Origin: Arthrobacter sp. ZGTC131
GTDB lineage: Bacteria > Actinomycetota > Actinomycetes > Actinomycetales > Micrococcaceae
NCBI RefSeq assembly: GCF_002929275.1
Contig: NZ_PJIK01000003.1
Location: 186,001-250,000, forward strand
DNA length: 64,000 nucleotides
Direction: 5' to 3'
Part shown: positions 24,708 to 33,600 of the stretch, piece after piece
How positions within the stretch are numbered: the stretch's first letter is position 1
How the letters are laid out: each line of letters opens with the position of its first letter
The notes under the pieces: generated by a model
Databases searched by the model: none
Seen by the model: only the letters and a program-made list of their open reading frames with translations
What the model was told of the DNA's origin: nothing
Position numbers and translations under genes: made by a program

Positions 24708-26303
24708 CTACCCGGAACGTTCCGCACTACGCACCCGGCCATCGCGTTCAGCACTGGAATGACCGCGAACGGGTGGCCCTGCCTGCGCATCATGGAGCCT
24801 CGCGGTGCCGCTTTCCGCAATCTCCACGCTGCCGCCGTTGCCCACGTGCCGCAGGCGCCAGGCATCCAGGGTGTCGTGCACCGGGTGGTCAAGAAAGTCG
24901 ACATCGAGTTCCACGGTCACCTGTGAGGCCGGCGGCACCGAGCCCAGCACCTTGCTGAGGCGCGGGAGCGAGAGGAAGCTGCAGGACCCGTCAATGACGA
25001 CGCGCCAGCGCTGCCCGTCAGGTCCGCCCAGCGGCTCTGCATGGATCCGGGCGCGGACCACGCGCCACAGCACCAGGAACATGGCGAGGCCAAGACCGGT
25101 CAGCACCCCCGCCAGGAGGTTGACGAACACCACCGTGAAAAGAGTCAGGGCATACACCGTCATGTCCCCCGTCAGCCGGGCGGTTTGGAAGTCGGCCACC
25201 TTCACCAGCCGCGCGCCGATAATGATCAGCAGTCCCGCCAGCACGGCCTGCGGAATCAGCTGGATGAGCCCGGCCAGAAGAAGCGAAAACACCAGGACCC
25301 AAATTCCGTGGAGCACGGCGGACTTGCGGGTTCGCGCCCCGGCCTCGAGGTTGGTTGCGCTGCGCACGATCACCCCGGTGATGGGAAGGCCGCCCAGCAT
25401 GCCGGACGTCACGTTGGCGGCCCCCTGGCCGAGGAGTTCACGGTTGAAGTCCGTTCGTTTGCCGTGATGCATCCTGTCCACGGCGACGGCAGAGAGCAGT
25501 GACTCGACGCTGGCCACCAGCGCGATGGTGATAACACCCACGACGACGGCGCCCCACTCCCCTTGCGGAACATGCGGGATGGACAACGCGTCCAGGAGGG
25601 AACCGTCGAAGGTGATCCGGTCGACGTCGGAATTGAACGGCAGCGAAAGCGCGGTGCCGGCGATCACTGCCACCAGCGGGCCGGGGACGCGGCGGACGGG
25701 CGCCGGCATGTGCTTCCACGCGAGCAGCAGCGCGATGACGACGGCGCCGAGAAACGCCGCCTGCGGGTCGAGGACGGCCACGCTTGCCGGAAGCGACGTG
25801 ACGTTCTGCCATGCCGCCTCGCCCGCCTCGGCGCCGAGTATCACGTGCAACTGCTGCAGGACGATGATGATGCCGATTCCGGCCAGCATGGCATGGACGA
25901 CGACGGGCGCGATGGCCAGCGCCACGCGTCCCACCCGGGCCAGGCCCAGGAGCGCCTGCAGGACGCCGGCGGCCACGGTGATGGCACAGGTGGCTGGCCA
26001 GCCGAACTGCTCGATCAGTCCGGCGACGATGACCGTCAGGCCCGCGGCGGGGCCGCTGACCTGCAGTGGCGAACCGCCGAGGCTGCCGGCCACGATCCCG
26101 CCGACCGCCGCTGCGATCAGGCCGGCCATCACCGGGGCGCCCGACGCCGCAGCGATGCCGAGAGACAGCGGAACGGCAACAAGGAAGACCACGAGGGATG
26201 CCGGAAGATCCCAGCGAAGTCCGGATTTCAGGAGTGTCAGGAGCGGGGGCCGGCTGTTCGTCGTGGGGAGGGTGTCGGGGTCCGTGGCGGCTGGGGCGGG
26301 CAT
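24708..26303 (-). CDS. SulP-family inorganic anion transporter with STAS domain
   Basis: Membrane transporter of 531 residues for sulfate, bicarbonate or another anion. The transmembrane core shows GGSPLQVSGPAAGLTVIVAG (about 80-100) and GQGAANVTSGMLGGLPITGV (about 305), both conserved in SulP. From about 430 a STAS-like domain follows (WRVVIDGSCSFLSLPRLSKV, VTVELDVDFLDHPVHDTL). Many actinobacterial relatives carry a further carbonic anhydrase domain, which is absent here; the tail after the STAS domain is short and Ser/Arg-rich. The ATG at 26303 was chosen because AAGGA lies five bases upstream; an upstream GTG at 26339 would add 12 residues. Confidence 0.88.
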   Translation of the reverse strand: MPAPAATDPDTLPTTNSRPPLLTLLKSGLRWDLPASLVVFLVAVPLSLGIAAASGAPVMAGLIAAAVGGIVAGSLGGSPLQVSGPAAGLTVIVAGLIEQFGWPATCAITVAAGVLQALLGLARVGRVALAIAPVVVHAMLAGIGIIIVLQQLHVILGAEAGEAAWQNVTSLPASVAVLDPQAAFLGAVVIALLLAWKHMPAPVRRVPGPLVAVIAGTALSLPFNSDVDRITFDGSLLDALSIPHVPQGEWGAVVVGVITIALVASVESLLSAVAVDRMHHGKRTDFNRELLGQGAANVTSGMLGGLPITGVIVRSATNLEAGARTRKSAVLHGIWVLVFSLLLAGLIQLIPQAVLAGLLIIIGARLVKVADFQTARLTGDMTVYALTLFTVVFVNLLAGVLTGLGLAMFLVLWRVVRARIHAEPLGGPDGQRWRVVIDGSCSFLSLPRLSKVLGSVPPASQVTVELDVDFLDHPVHDTLDAWRLRHVGNGGSVEIAESGTARLHDAQAGPPVRGHSSAERDGRVRSAERSG

Positions 26304-26763
26304 ATCAGTCCTTGGCTCGTTCGAAGGTTCCCGATCCACGCTATTGACGCGCCAAGGATGGCCGCAAGGGTGCCGGCGGTGAGAAGAAACACCGCCCGCA
26401 GCCGCAACAAAGCGCTTAACACAGCCAAAAATCCATTCGTTTGCATAAGCCCGCCGCCCTCCCGGACTGTTACGGCCGGGAGGGCGTGCAGCGCCACATC
26501 ATGCTGACCGGACTGTGGTTCCGCGGGAAGCCCCGGGACAGGATGCGCTCGCGCCGGATGAGCGGAGCGCTGTGGCCGAAATCAGGGGCCGGTTCAAGTC
26601 ACATGGGAACCGGCAACTGTGTACCCCGGGCCGTGCCGGATGATTCTTTTCGCCGGACGCCGCCTCGCGCTCGTGTTGAGCGGCCGCGGCACCACGTTGG
26701 AAGTGACGGCCGGCTACTTCGCGGCGATGGCAAGGAAACGGATGGGCAGGTCCGCCTGACTGG
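26304..26763. other. Intergenic stretch with one hairpin, no convincing gene
   Basis: Between the SulP and dehydrogenase genes, both on the minus strand. Short open frames occur on both strands, but none has a ribosome site together with protein-like composition. The only clear structure is at 26455-26486: CGCCCTCCCGG and CCGGGAGGGCG, 11-bp perfect arms with a 10-base loop. It may terminate transcription coming from the dehydrogenase gene or belong to the SulP leader. Confidence 0.5.
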
Positions 26764-27675
26764 TCAGAGTGCGGCGGTGCGGGCGGAGCGGAGCGCGAGA
26801 GTGCGCTGGATTCCCGTGTGATCGAGGGCGCCGTCGCCGCGGTCCACCATCTCACCGAACAGTCGGGTCACGCTGCTGCTAAGTGGAAGCTCAAGACCTC
26901 CGGCGGAAGCGGCGTCCAAGATGAACCCGAGGTCTTTGAGCTGGTTCTTTGCGCTGCCGCCTCCGGAGAAGTCATCGCTCAGCCAGCGGTGGCCCTTCTG
27001 GCGAAGGACCTCGGAATCAGCAAGTCCGCCGCGTAGCAGCTCAAGCATCACCGACAGGTCCAGGCCCCCGCTGCGGGCCAGGAGCATCGCCTCGGAAACG
27101 GCCGTGACGGTGGCAGCCACGACAATCTGGTTGCAGGCCTTGGCCAGGGCGCCCGAGCCGCCGGGGCCCATGTACCGGATGGTACTACCCATGGCGGAAA
27201 GGACGGGGCTGATGGACCGCGCAGCCTCCTCGTCGCCTCCCACCATGATGCTGAGCGATCCGTTTTCAGCCCCTACGGTGCCTCCGCTGACGGGCGCGTC
27301 AAGGACCCGGACCCCGTGCTCATGGAGCATCTTCTCCCCGAAGGCCGCCACGGCGATCGGGGAAACCGTCCCGTGGACCACCAGGATCGGCTTGGCGGTG
27401 CCCTTGGCGGCCCACCCTGCCAGCAACCCGTCAGGACCCGGCAGCAGCGACTCGACCTGGCCGAGGTCCGGCAAGACCGTGAGAACAATGTCGGACGCGG
27501 CGTCGGCCGGCGAGGAAGCGGCGAGGGCACCCAGCGCGACCAAGGGCTGCGCCTTGGACGACGTCCGGTTCCAGACGACGAGGCCGTCATGGAACTCCAG
27601 CAGCCGGCGTGCCATGGGCTCACCCATGGGCCCCAGTCCCAGAAGCGCGAGCGAGGGTCGGGCGGTTTCCATCAT
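26764..27675 (-). CDS. 3-hydroxyisobutyrate dehydrogenase-family oxidoreductase
   Basis: NAD(P)-dependent beta-hydroxyacid dehydrogenase of 303 residues. The Rossmann motif is LLGLGPMGEPMARRL (about 10-24). The substrate-binding signature DAPVSGGTVGAENGSL (about 126) and the helix with the catalytic Lys, GALAKACNQ (about 175), are intact. Relatives reduce tartronate semialdehyde or oxidise hydroxyisobutyrate, 4-carbon sugar acids or gamma-hydroxybutyrate. The first of two adjacent ATGs has AAGGA five bases upstream. Its promoter carries an operator nearly identical to that of the transport operon at 29112, so it probably acts in the same pathway. Confidence 0.87.
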   Translation of the reverse strand: MMETARPSLALLGLGPMGEPMARRLLEFHDGLVVWNRTSSKAQPLVALGALAASSPADAASDIVLTVLPDLGQVESLLPGPDGLLAGWAAKGTAKPILVVHGTVSPIAVAAFGEKMLHEHGVRVLDAPVSGGTVGAENGSLSIMVGGDEEAARSISPVLSAMGSTIRYMGPGGSGALAKACNQIVVAATVTAVSEAMLLARSGGLDLSVMLELLRGGLADSEVLRQKGHRWLSDDFSGGGSAKNQLKDLGFILDAASAGGLELPLSSSVTRLFGEMVDRGDGALDHTGIQRTLALRSARTAAL

Positions 27676-27745
27676 GAAGGTCCTTTGCTTTTGGGGCGCT
27701 CCGGCCGCGAGTCGCTTCGCAACGCAGGCCCGGCCGGTGGTTCGC

Positions 27746-27802
27746 GTAAACAGGTCGTGGAACCGGTTTACTTTTGTACCATGCCGTCGGGTCGGCTGTA
27801 AA
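27746..27802 (-). promoter_or_regulatory. Promoter-operator module of the dehydrogenase gene
   Basis: On the minus strand TTTACA (27802-27797) and TACAAA (27778-27773) are 18 bp apart. Directly downstream lies GTAAACCGGTTCCAC (27771-27757), then GTTTAC (27751-27746). The core AACCGGTT and flanks match the site before the transport operon (28931-28946), so the LacI regulator encoded between the two sites probably represses both. Confidence 0.68.
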
Positions 27803-27812
27803 CGAGCTGCGG

Positions 27813-28838
27813 CTATTTGGACCCAGGCCGCGCGACGCTGGACCGCTCAATGAGCTCGGCCTCAACCCGGATCGTCGTCGGCTTTCCCGATGTCTGTCCG
27901 CTCGCGTTGGAGAGGGCAAGCTGCACGGAGTGCCGGGCGAGCAGGTCGATGGGCTGCCGGACAATGGTCAGCGGCGGCGTCATGAGTTCAGTCCAGGGGG
28001 AATCCTCGAACACGATCACCGACAGTTCGTCCGGTATTGAAACTCCGGCGTGCGCCAGGCGGCGCAGCACCGTCGTCACCTGAGCGGTGTTAGCCACCAC
28101 GAGGGCCGTGGGGGGATGCTCCAGGCTCAGCAACGCCGTGACTGCATCCCCGCCGGCCGCCCCGCGGAACGCCGCCGACCGGATGAGGAGGTCATCCTGG
28201 TCCAGGCCTGCCGCCTCAAGGGCTTGACGGTGGCCCGCAATCCGGTCGCGCCCGGTGGTGGACGAGGCCGGCCCCGAGATGATTCCGATGCGGCGGTGAC
28301 CGTGCGCGGCCAACAGGGCGGTAGCGGCCCGTGCCGACTCCGTGTTGTTGATGCTTACGACGTCGACCTCCGGCAGCGAGGGGATCGAACGGTCCACGAA
28401 GACCACATCGGCGCCCATGTCCTGGAGCTTTTTCCAGATTTCCAGGTTGTTCCCGGTCGGAGTCGCGATGATCCCGCTGACCCGGCGCTCGATGAGCGTG
28501 GACAGGCGCTCCGACTCCAGCCGGTCATCCTCCTGCGTGGTCATGAGCAGCACCTGGATTCCACGGGCATGCGCTTCCTGCACCACATGGTCGGCCAGCC
28601 GGGCAAAAAACGGGTTGGAGACATCGGCGAGCAGGAGGCCTAGGGTGGTGGCGGGCCCGTGCTTCAGCTCCCGGGCGGCAGTCCGCGGGTGGTATCCGAG
28701 GGTCTGCATCACATCGTTCACCCGGCCGCGCGTCGCTGCCGCTACAGGGCCGGAGCCCGGATTGAGGACGCGGGAAACGACCGCGACGGACACCCCTGCC
28801 GCATGGGCAACGTCACGGATCGTCGGTTGCTTTTGCAC
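27813..28838 (-). CDS. LacI-family transcriptional regulator of the unknown sugar-acid locus
   Basis: Repressor of 341 residues. HTH IRDVAHAAGVSVAVVSRVLN (about 7-26), hinge around TAARELKHG, then a sugar-binding effector domain beginning TLGLLLADVSNPFFA. The start is a GTG with GAGGAG at ideal spacing. It lies between the dehydrogenase gene and the divergent oxidoreductase-ABC operon; matching operators occur in both promoters. Its own promoter shares the 273-bp gap upstream of 29112. Confidence 0.92.
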   Translation of the reverse strand: MQKQPTIRDVAHAAGVSVAVVSRVLNPGSGPVAAATRGRVNDVMQTLGYHPRTAARELKHGPATTLGLLLADVSNPFFARLADHVVQEAHARGIQVLLMTTQEDDRLESERLSTLIERRVSGIIATPTGNNLEIWKKLQDMGADVVFVDRSIPSLPEVDVVSINNTESARAATALLAAHGHRRIGIISGPASSTTGRDRIAGHRQALEAAGLDQDDLLIRSAAFRGAAGGDAVTALLSLEHPPTALVVANTAQVTTVLRRLAHAGVSIPDELSVIVFEDSPWTELMTPPLTIVRQPIDLLARHSVQLALSNASGQTSGKPTTIRVEAELIERSSVARPGSK

Positions 28839-28899
28839 GCTTACTCCTCGTTCTGCTTAGCGTCCCCGAGACATCTGGGAACTTTTTCAGCCTAGGGTA

Positions 28900-28955
28900 T
28901 TGACCTCACCCCAAGCCCTATGACATAAAAGTGTAACCGGTTCCACTCTGTTTAC
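28900..28955 (+). promoter_or_regulatory. Promoter-operator module of the oxidoreductase-ABC operon
   Basis: TTGACC (28900-28905) and CATAAA (28924-28929) are spaced 18 bp. GTGTAACCGGTTCCAC (28931-28946), palindromic except at one pair, follows immediately, then GTTTAC (28950-28955). Operator placement at the start site fits repression. The long leader to the start codon at 29112 has no obvious fold. Confidence 0.7.
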
Positions 28956-29111
28956 CCAGACCCGATCCCCAGGCCGTCGCGGCACATTCTCGAAGGAGAG
29001 AGCGCCCAGGCCGGGTTCGGGAACGGTGGGCCCCCAAGCACACGGCTTGCAACGGCAACGCCGTCGGTTCGCATCCAATCCGGGACAGCGCCGTATCCAC
29101 GAAAGGTAGCC

Positions 29112-30464
29112 ATGAATCTGCACAAACTCCTGACCCAACGCGAGGCCGAAGGCAATCCCATCCGGGTGGGGCTCATCGGCGCCGGCCGGTTCGGCACCAT
29201 GTACCTGGCGCAGGCCCGCAACATCCCCGGGATCCATGTCGTAGCTATTGCCGACATCAACGCAGAACGGGCCAAGGGCGCGCTCAAGCTTGTCGACTGG
29301 CCTGAGGAAGCCTTCGTTGAAGACATCGAGACGGCTATCTCCACGCGAGCCACCACCGTCGTGACCGACGCGTCCGTACTGTTCGACGCTGACCTTGACG
29401 TCATCGTCGAGGCCACCGGCAACCCCATCGTCGGGATCAACCACGCACTCCGCGCCATCGAGACCGGCAAACACATCATCATGGTGACCGTTGAGGCAGA
29501 TGCCCTCGCCGGACCGGCGCTGGCCAAGCGCGCCCAGGAAGCCGGCCTTGTGTACTCACTGGCCTACGGTGACCAGCCGGCCCTGATCTGGGAGCTGGTG
29601 GACTGGGCACGGACCTCGGGCTTCGACGTCGTCTGTGCCGGCAAGGGCGCCAAGTACCTCTCGCACTACCACCAGATGAACCCGGACAACGTTTGGGAGA
29701 ACTGGGAATTCTCGAAGGAACTGACGGACTCCGGCCAGCTCAACCCCTACATGCACACCTCCTTCCGTGACGGCACCAAAGCCGCCATCGAGATGGCGGC
29801 CGTTGCCAACGCTGCGGGCCTGCGCCCATCCGATGAAGGACTGACCTTCACCCCCGGCGACGTGGAAGAGATCGCCACGATCTGCCGTCCCGCCGCTGAC
29901 GGCGGCGTGCTCGCCAACGCCGGAAGCGTCGACGTCATGTCCAGCGTGACGCGTGAGGGCGACTGGATCCCCCACAACACCCAGGAAGGCGTGTTCGTCG
30001 TCGTCAAGGCCACCAATGACTATGTTTCGGGCTGCTTCCAGGAATACCCCTGGCACCCGGACCCCACCGGCCAGTACGCGGCCCTGTACCGCCCCTACCA
30101 CTACGTCGGGCTGGAGCTCAACGTCTCCATCGCCAACGCCGTACTTCGCGGTGTCGCCACCGGCGCGCCGGAAGGCTTCCACGCCGACGTCGTTGCCTGC
30201 GCCAAGAAGGACCTGCGCGCCGGGGAAATTCTCGACGGCGAGGGCGGCTTCACGGTCTGGGGCAAACTGATCTCCGCTGAAAAGTCGGTCCGCGACCGGG
30301 CTCTTCCCGTCGCCATGGCCCACCACGTCAAGCTCGTCAACGATGTACCCGAGGGCGGCATCGTCGGCTGGGACGACGTCGAAATCGATACCTCCCTGGA
30401 AGAAGCCCTGAAGCTGCGGCGTGAGACGGAGGCCCTCGCACTCGAAGTGGTGCCCGCGCCATGA
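29112..30464 (+). CDS. NAD(P)-dependent oxidoreductase with homoserine-dehydrogenase-like fold and SAF domain
   Basis: Enzyme of 450 residues. The N-terminal Rossmann fold has RVGLIGAGRFGTMYLAQ (about 18-34), followed by a homoserine-dehydrogenase-like middle region (IVEATGNPIVG near 99) and a C-terminal SAF-type domain from about 350 (ACAKKDLRAGEILDGEGGF). Members of this family are poorly characterised and often mislabelled as flagellar FlgA because of the SAF domain. It is the first gene of an operon with a complete sugar ABC importer and its stop overlaps the binding-protein start (ATGA), so it probably performs the first oxidation or dehydration of the imported compound. Substrate unknown. 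Confidence 0.8.
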   Translation: MNLHKLLTQREAEGNPIRVGLIGAGRFGTMYLAQARNIPGIHVVAIADINAERAKGALKLVDWPEEAFVEDIETAISTRATTVVTDASVLFDADLDVIVEATGNPIVGINHALRAIETGKHIIMVTVEADALAGPALAKRAQEAGLVYSLAYGDQPALIWELVDWARTSGFDVVCAGKGAKYLSHYHQMNPDNVWENWEFSKELTDSGQLNPYMHTSFRDGTKAAIEMAAVANAAGLRPSDEGLTFTPGDVEEIATICRPAADGGVLANAGSVDVMSSVTREGDWIPHNTQEGVFVVVKATNDYVSGCFQEYPWHPDPTGQYAALYRPYHYVGLELNVSIANAVLRGVATGAPEGFHADVVACAKKDLRAGEILDGEGGFTVWGKLISAEKSVRDRALPVAMAHHVKLVNDVPEGGIVGWDDVEIDTSLEEALKLRRETEALALEVVPAP

Positions 30465-31726
30465 TCGACCGGCGTACATTCCTGGGAGCCGCCGCAGCGA
30501 GCATGCTGCTCGCCGGCTGCGGGGCCACCCCGGGCATCGACCCCAACCGGGCGGCGTCGGCCGGCGGCACACTGAAGTTCGGCAGCTGGCAGTGGCTCGA
30601 ACCGGGCCGCGGCGAGGCCATGTGGCAGGCCATTCAGGCCTACAAGGCAGCGAATCCCTCCGCCAGCCTGGCCCAAAGCACCACACCGTTCCTTTCCTTC
30701 GCGGACAAGCTCAACACCGAGCTTGGCGGCAAGGGAGGCCCGGACGTCTTCGTCGTGCAGGACGTCAACTTCTACCCGCTGGCCGCGGCAGGCATCCTGG
30801 CCCCGCTCACCTCCGTCATCTCCTCCCACAAGGGCAGGCCGTTCAACCATACGAACAAGTCCGGGCTGGTCAACGGGGTGCAGTACGGGATCACGTGGGA
30901 GCGGCTGAACTGGAACTTCTTCTGGAACCGCAACATCCTGGAGAAGGCCAACGTCACCCCGCCCACCAACGTTCCGGAGCTCATCTCGGCTGCAACCCAG
31001 ATCCGTTCCGCGACGGGCCTGGACGGGTTCGGCGTCCGCCATCAGATGACGGAATTCGATTCCTGGTTCATGGACTTCGATGTATGGACCTACGGGCACG
31101 GCGGATCCTGGTCGGACGGCACCCGGCCAACCATCGACTCGGCGGAGAACATTGCCGGCGTCGAGGCATTCGGGGAAATCTACCGCTCGGGCGCCATGCC
31201 CATCGGTGACGACGCATCAACGATGCGCACCAAGTTCCGCGAGGGACGGCTCGGCATGATGATCGACGTCTCCTCCACGGTGGCCGGTATCCTGCGGTCC
31301 TCCAAGACCCTGAAGTCGGCCGACATCGGTTTTGCCGACCGTATCCCGCTCCCCCAGCCGTCCGCGCACCAGGAGATCGTGCTGGCCGTCAACGGTTACG
31401 GCAAGAACAAGAACCTGGCCGTCGATTTTGTCGGCTGGGTGGGGTCGGACGCCGGGCAGGCAGCACTCCGAAAGGCCATGGGCCCGTCCACGCTGGCCAC
31501 CGACGTCCCCCTGGCACCGGACTACGCCGCGGCCAACCCGTGGGCCAAGGCCTTCATCGACCTGGCTTCGGAGTCGCGCAGCCCCCTCATCAGGGGCTAC
31601 GAAGCTCAGACCAAGGCCATCATGCGGGAAGTGATGACCCAGGTGGAACGCTACCTGGTGGACGGCGGTGACGCCGCTGCGGCACTCTCCACCGCACAGA
31701 AACAAGTAACTCAGCTGCTTGGCTGA
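30461..31726 (+). CDS. ABC transporter solute-binding protein with Tat-type lipoprotein signal
   Basis: Lipoprotein of 421 residues. DRRTFLGAAAASMLLAGC at the N-terminus combines a twin-arginine motif (Arg4-Arg5) with a lipobox (Cys20), so it is probably exported folded and then lipidated. The mature part has the family 1 sugar-binding plan (LKFGSWQWLEPG, GGKGGPDVFVVQD). Its start overlaps the preceding stop by four bases. It delivers the unknown sugar or sugar acid to the two permeases downstream. Confidence 0.9.
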   Translation: MIDRRTFLGAAAASMLLAGCGATPGIDPNRAASAGGTLKFGSWQWLEPGRGEAMWQAIQAYKAANPSASLAQSTTPFLSFADKLNTELGGKGGPDVFVVQDVNFYPLAAAGILAPLTSVISSHKGRPFNHTNKSGLVNGVQYGITWERLNWNFFWNRNILEKANVTPPTNVPELISAATQIRSATGLDGFGVRHQMTEFDSWFMDFDVWTYGHGGSWSDGTRPTIDSAENIAGVEAFGEIYRSGAMPIGDDASTMRTKFREGRLGMMIDVSSTVAGILRSSKTLKSADIGFADRIPLPQPSAHQEIVLAVNGYGKNKNLAVDFVGWVGSDAGQAALRKAMGPSTLATDVPLAPDYAAANPWAKAFIDLASESRSPLIRGYEAQTKAIMREVMTQVERYLVDGGDAAAALSTAQKQVTQLLG

Positions 31727-31752
31727 GTGGACCAAAGCAAAGGATCCGGGCA

Positions 31753-32700
31753 ATGTCGCTCCGAACTTCGATCTCCCCGCCCGCCGTGGCACAGAACCAG
31801 ATACAGGATGCTCCCTCCAGGCACCACATGTGGCAGCGGATCTCCCCGTATATCTACATCGGCCCCGCGGTTATTTACCTGATCATCTTCATGATCATCC
31901 CGGTGGTGCAGGGCATTCAGCTCAGTTTCACCAAGACCCCGCTGGTACGGCCCGACGGCGGCACCGGCGTGGGGCTGGAGAACTACTCCCGCCTGCTCAG
32001 CAGCCCCCAGTTCTACAACTCGCTCGGGGCCACCATCCTGTACACGGCGGCGACCGTCATCTTCGCCGTTGCCATCGGCGCAGGATCAGCCCTGCTCCTC
32101 AACCAGGCCTTCAAGGGACGGACCATTGTCCGGGCCATCATCACGTTCCCGTGGGCCGTCCCCACGGTGGCGACCGCCCTGATCTTCAGCTGGATCTTCA
32201 ACCGCTCCGACGGCGTCCTCAACGAAGTCGTCGGAGTGCTCGGAGTCGGCCAGCAGGGCTGGCTGGTTGATCCGAAATTCGGCATGGCCGCTGTGGTCCT
32301 GACCTCCGTCTGGAAGGTCATGCCCCTCGTCATGCTCGTGGTTCTTGCCTCACTGCAGTCGATCCCGAGCGAACTTTACGAGGCCACCCGCATGGACGGC
32401 GCCGGTGCACTGGAAACCTTCAAGGCCGTCACCTGGCCACATATCGCCCCGACAGTCCGGGTAGTCACCCTCCTCATGACGATCTGGTCCATCCGCCGTT
32501 TCGAGATCATCTATCTCCTGACCGGTGGCGGCCCCGTAGACACCACCAACACCCTCGTCGTCAACGTCTACCGGCAGGCCTTCAGCAACCAGGAACTGGG
32601 CCGCGCAGCAGCGATCGGCGCCCTCGGCCTGGTTCTGTCCCTGCTCGTCACGGTTGTCTACTTCATGATGGAACGGCGCAACGCCGCCAAGGAGGCCTAG
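31753..32700 (+). CDS. Sugar ABC transporter permease (MalF type)
   Basis: Inner-membrane subunit of 315 residues, six helices after a 35-residue leader. The EAA motif is ELYEATRMDGAGALETFKAV (about 213-232). It lies 26 bp after the binding-protein gene and 4 bp before its partner permease. Confidence 0.92.
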   Translation: MSLRTSISPPAVAQNQIQDAPSRHHMWQRISPYIYIGPAVIYLIIFMIIPVVQGIQLSFTKTPLVRPDGGTGVGLENYSRLLSSPQFYNSLGATILYTAATVIFAVAIGAGSALLLNQAFKGRTIVRAIITFPWAVPTVATALIFSWIFNRSDGVLNEVVGVLGVGQQGWLVDPKFGMAAVVLTSVWKVMPLVMLVVLASLQSIPSELYEATRMDGAGALETFKAVTWPHIAPTVRVVTLLMTIWSIRRFEIIYLLTGGGPVDTTNTLVVNVYRQAFSNQELGRAAAIGALGLVLSLLVTVVYFMMERRNAAKEA

Positions 32701-32704
32701 AACA

Positions 32705-33598
32705 ATGACCACGCAAGAAGCACCACCTATCGCCCGGACAGCCCCTCACAAGCGGCGTCTGAAGGCACCGGGCAACCGGAACTTCAGCAAGCCGGTCCGT
32801 TTCATCATGCTGGCCGCCCTGGTCCTGTTCTCCGGCTTCCCGCTCTACTGGATGCTGAACACGGCGCTGAGCCAGGACTCCGAACTGTACGGCCAGGCCC
32901 AGGGCTGGTGGCCGCACTGGGAGCGGCTTGCGGACTTCGGCGACGTCATCGGTAGCGTCCCGATCTTCAAATGGCTGACCAACTCCATGGTCATTGCCGG
33001 CGGAACCACCCTGCTGTCCCTCATCTTCGCGGTCTTGGCCGGCTACGCCCTGTCCCGATTCAAGTTCCACGGCAAAGGCGCTGCGGGGTTCCTGCTCTTC
33101 GCCACCCAGATGCTGCCCGAAGCACTGCTCGTGGTCCCCATCTACGCGCTTTTCGCCTCACTCGGCCTGCTCAACGGCATGGGCGGCCTGATCCTCGCCA
33201 ACGTTGCGTTCACGATGCCCGTGAGCGTCTGGATCATCAAGGGAGCCATCGATGCGATTCCCTACGAAATCGAAGAGGCCGCCGCAGTGGACGGCTGCCC
33301 CCGCGTCACCATCCTGTCGCTGGTGCTCACCCCGCTGATCCTTCCCAGCATCGCGGCCGCCGCCGTCATCAACTTCTTCGACGGCTGGAACGAGTTCCTC
33401 CTGGCCAAGACGTTCATCGCCGAACGCGACCTGTGGCCGGCGTCGGTGGGACTGGCCTCGTTCGTCGGCCAGTACCTGACCTCACTGAACTCCGTCATGG
33501 CCGCAGCCCTGCTGTTCACCCTGCCGGCGTTGATCTTCTTCCTTCTTGTCCAGCGTCGCATCGTCTCGGGCCTCACGGCCGGCTCAGTCAAAGGTTGA
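32705..33598 (+). CDS. Sugar ABC transporter permease (MalG type)
   Basis: Inner-membrane subunit of 297 residues. The EAA motif is EIEEAAAVDGCPRVTILSLV (about 189-208). It pairs with the MalF-type subunit and lies two bases before the ATPase gene. Confidence 0.92.
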   Translation: MTTQEAPPIARTAPHKRRLKAPGNRNFSKPVRFIMLAALVLFSGFPLYWMLNTALSQDSELYGQAQGWWPHWERLADFGDVIGSVPIFKWLTNSMVIAGGTTLLSLIFAVLAGYALSRFKFHGKGAAGFLLFATQMLPEALLVVPIYALFASLGLLNGMGGLILANVAFTMPVSVWIIKGAIDAIPYEIEEAAAVDGCPRVTILSLVLTPLILPSIAAAAVINFFDGWNEFLLAKTFIAERDLWPASVGLASFVGQYLTSLNSVMAAALLFTLPALIFFLLVQRRIVSGLTAGSVKG

Positions 33599-33600
33599 TC

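Noticed and set aside
26441-26855. Overlapping short frames on both strands in the gap before the dehydrogenase gene
   Set aside because: No ribosome sites; Pro/Arg/Ser-rich products without structure. Kept as a non-coding stretch.
29112-30464. Flagellar protein FlgA annotation via the SAF domain
   Set aside because: The protein has an N-terminal Rossmann fold and lies in a sugar transport operon; no flagellar genes are near.
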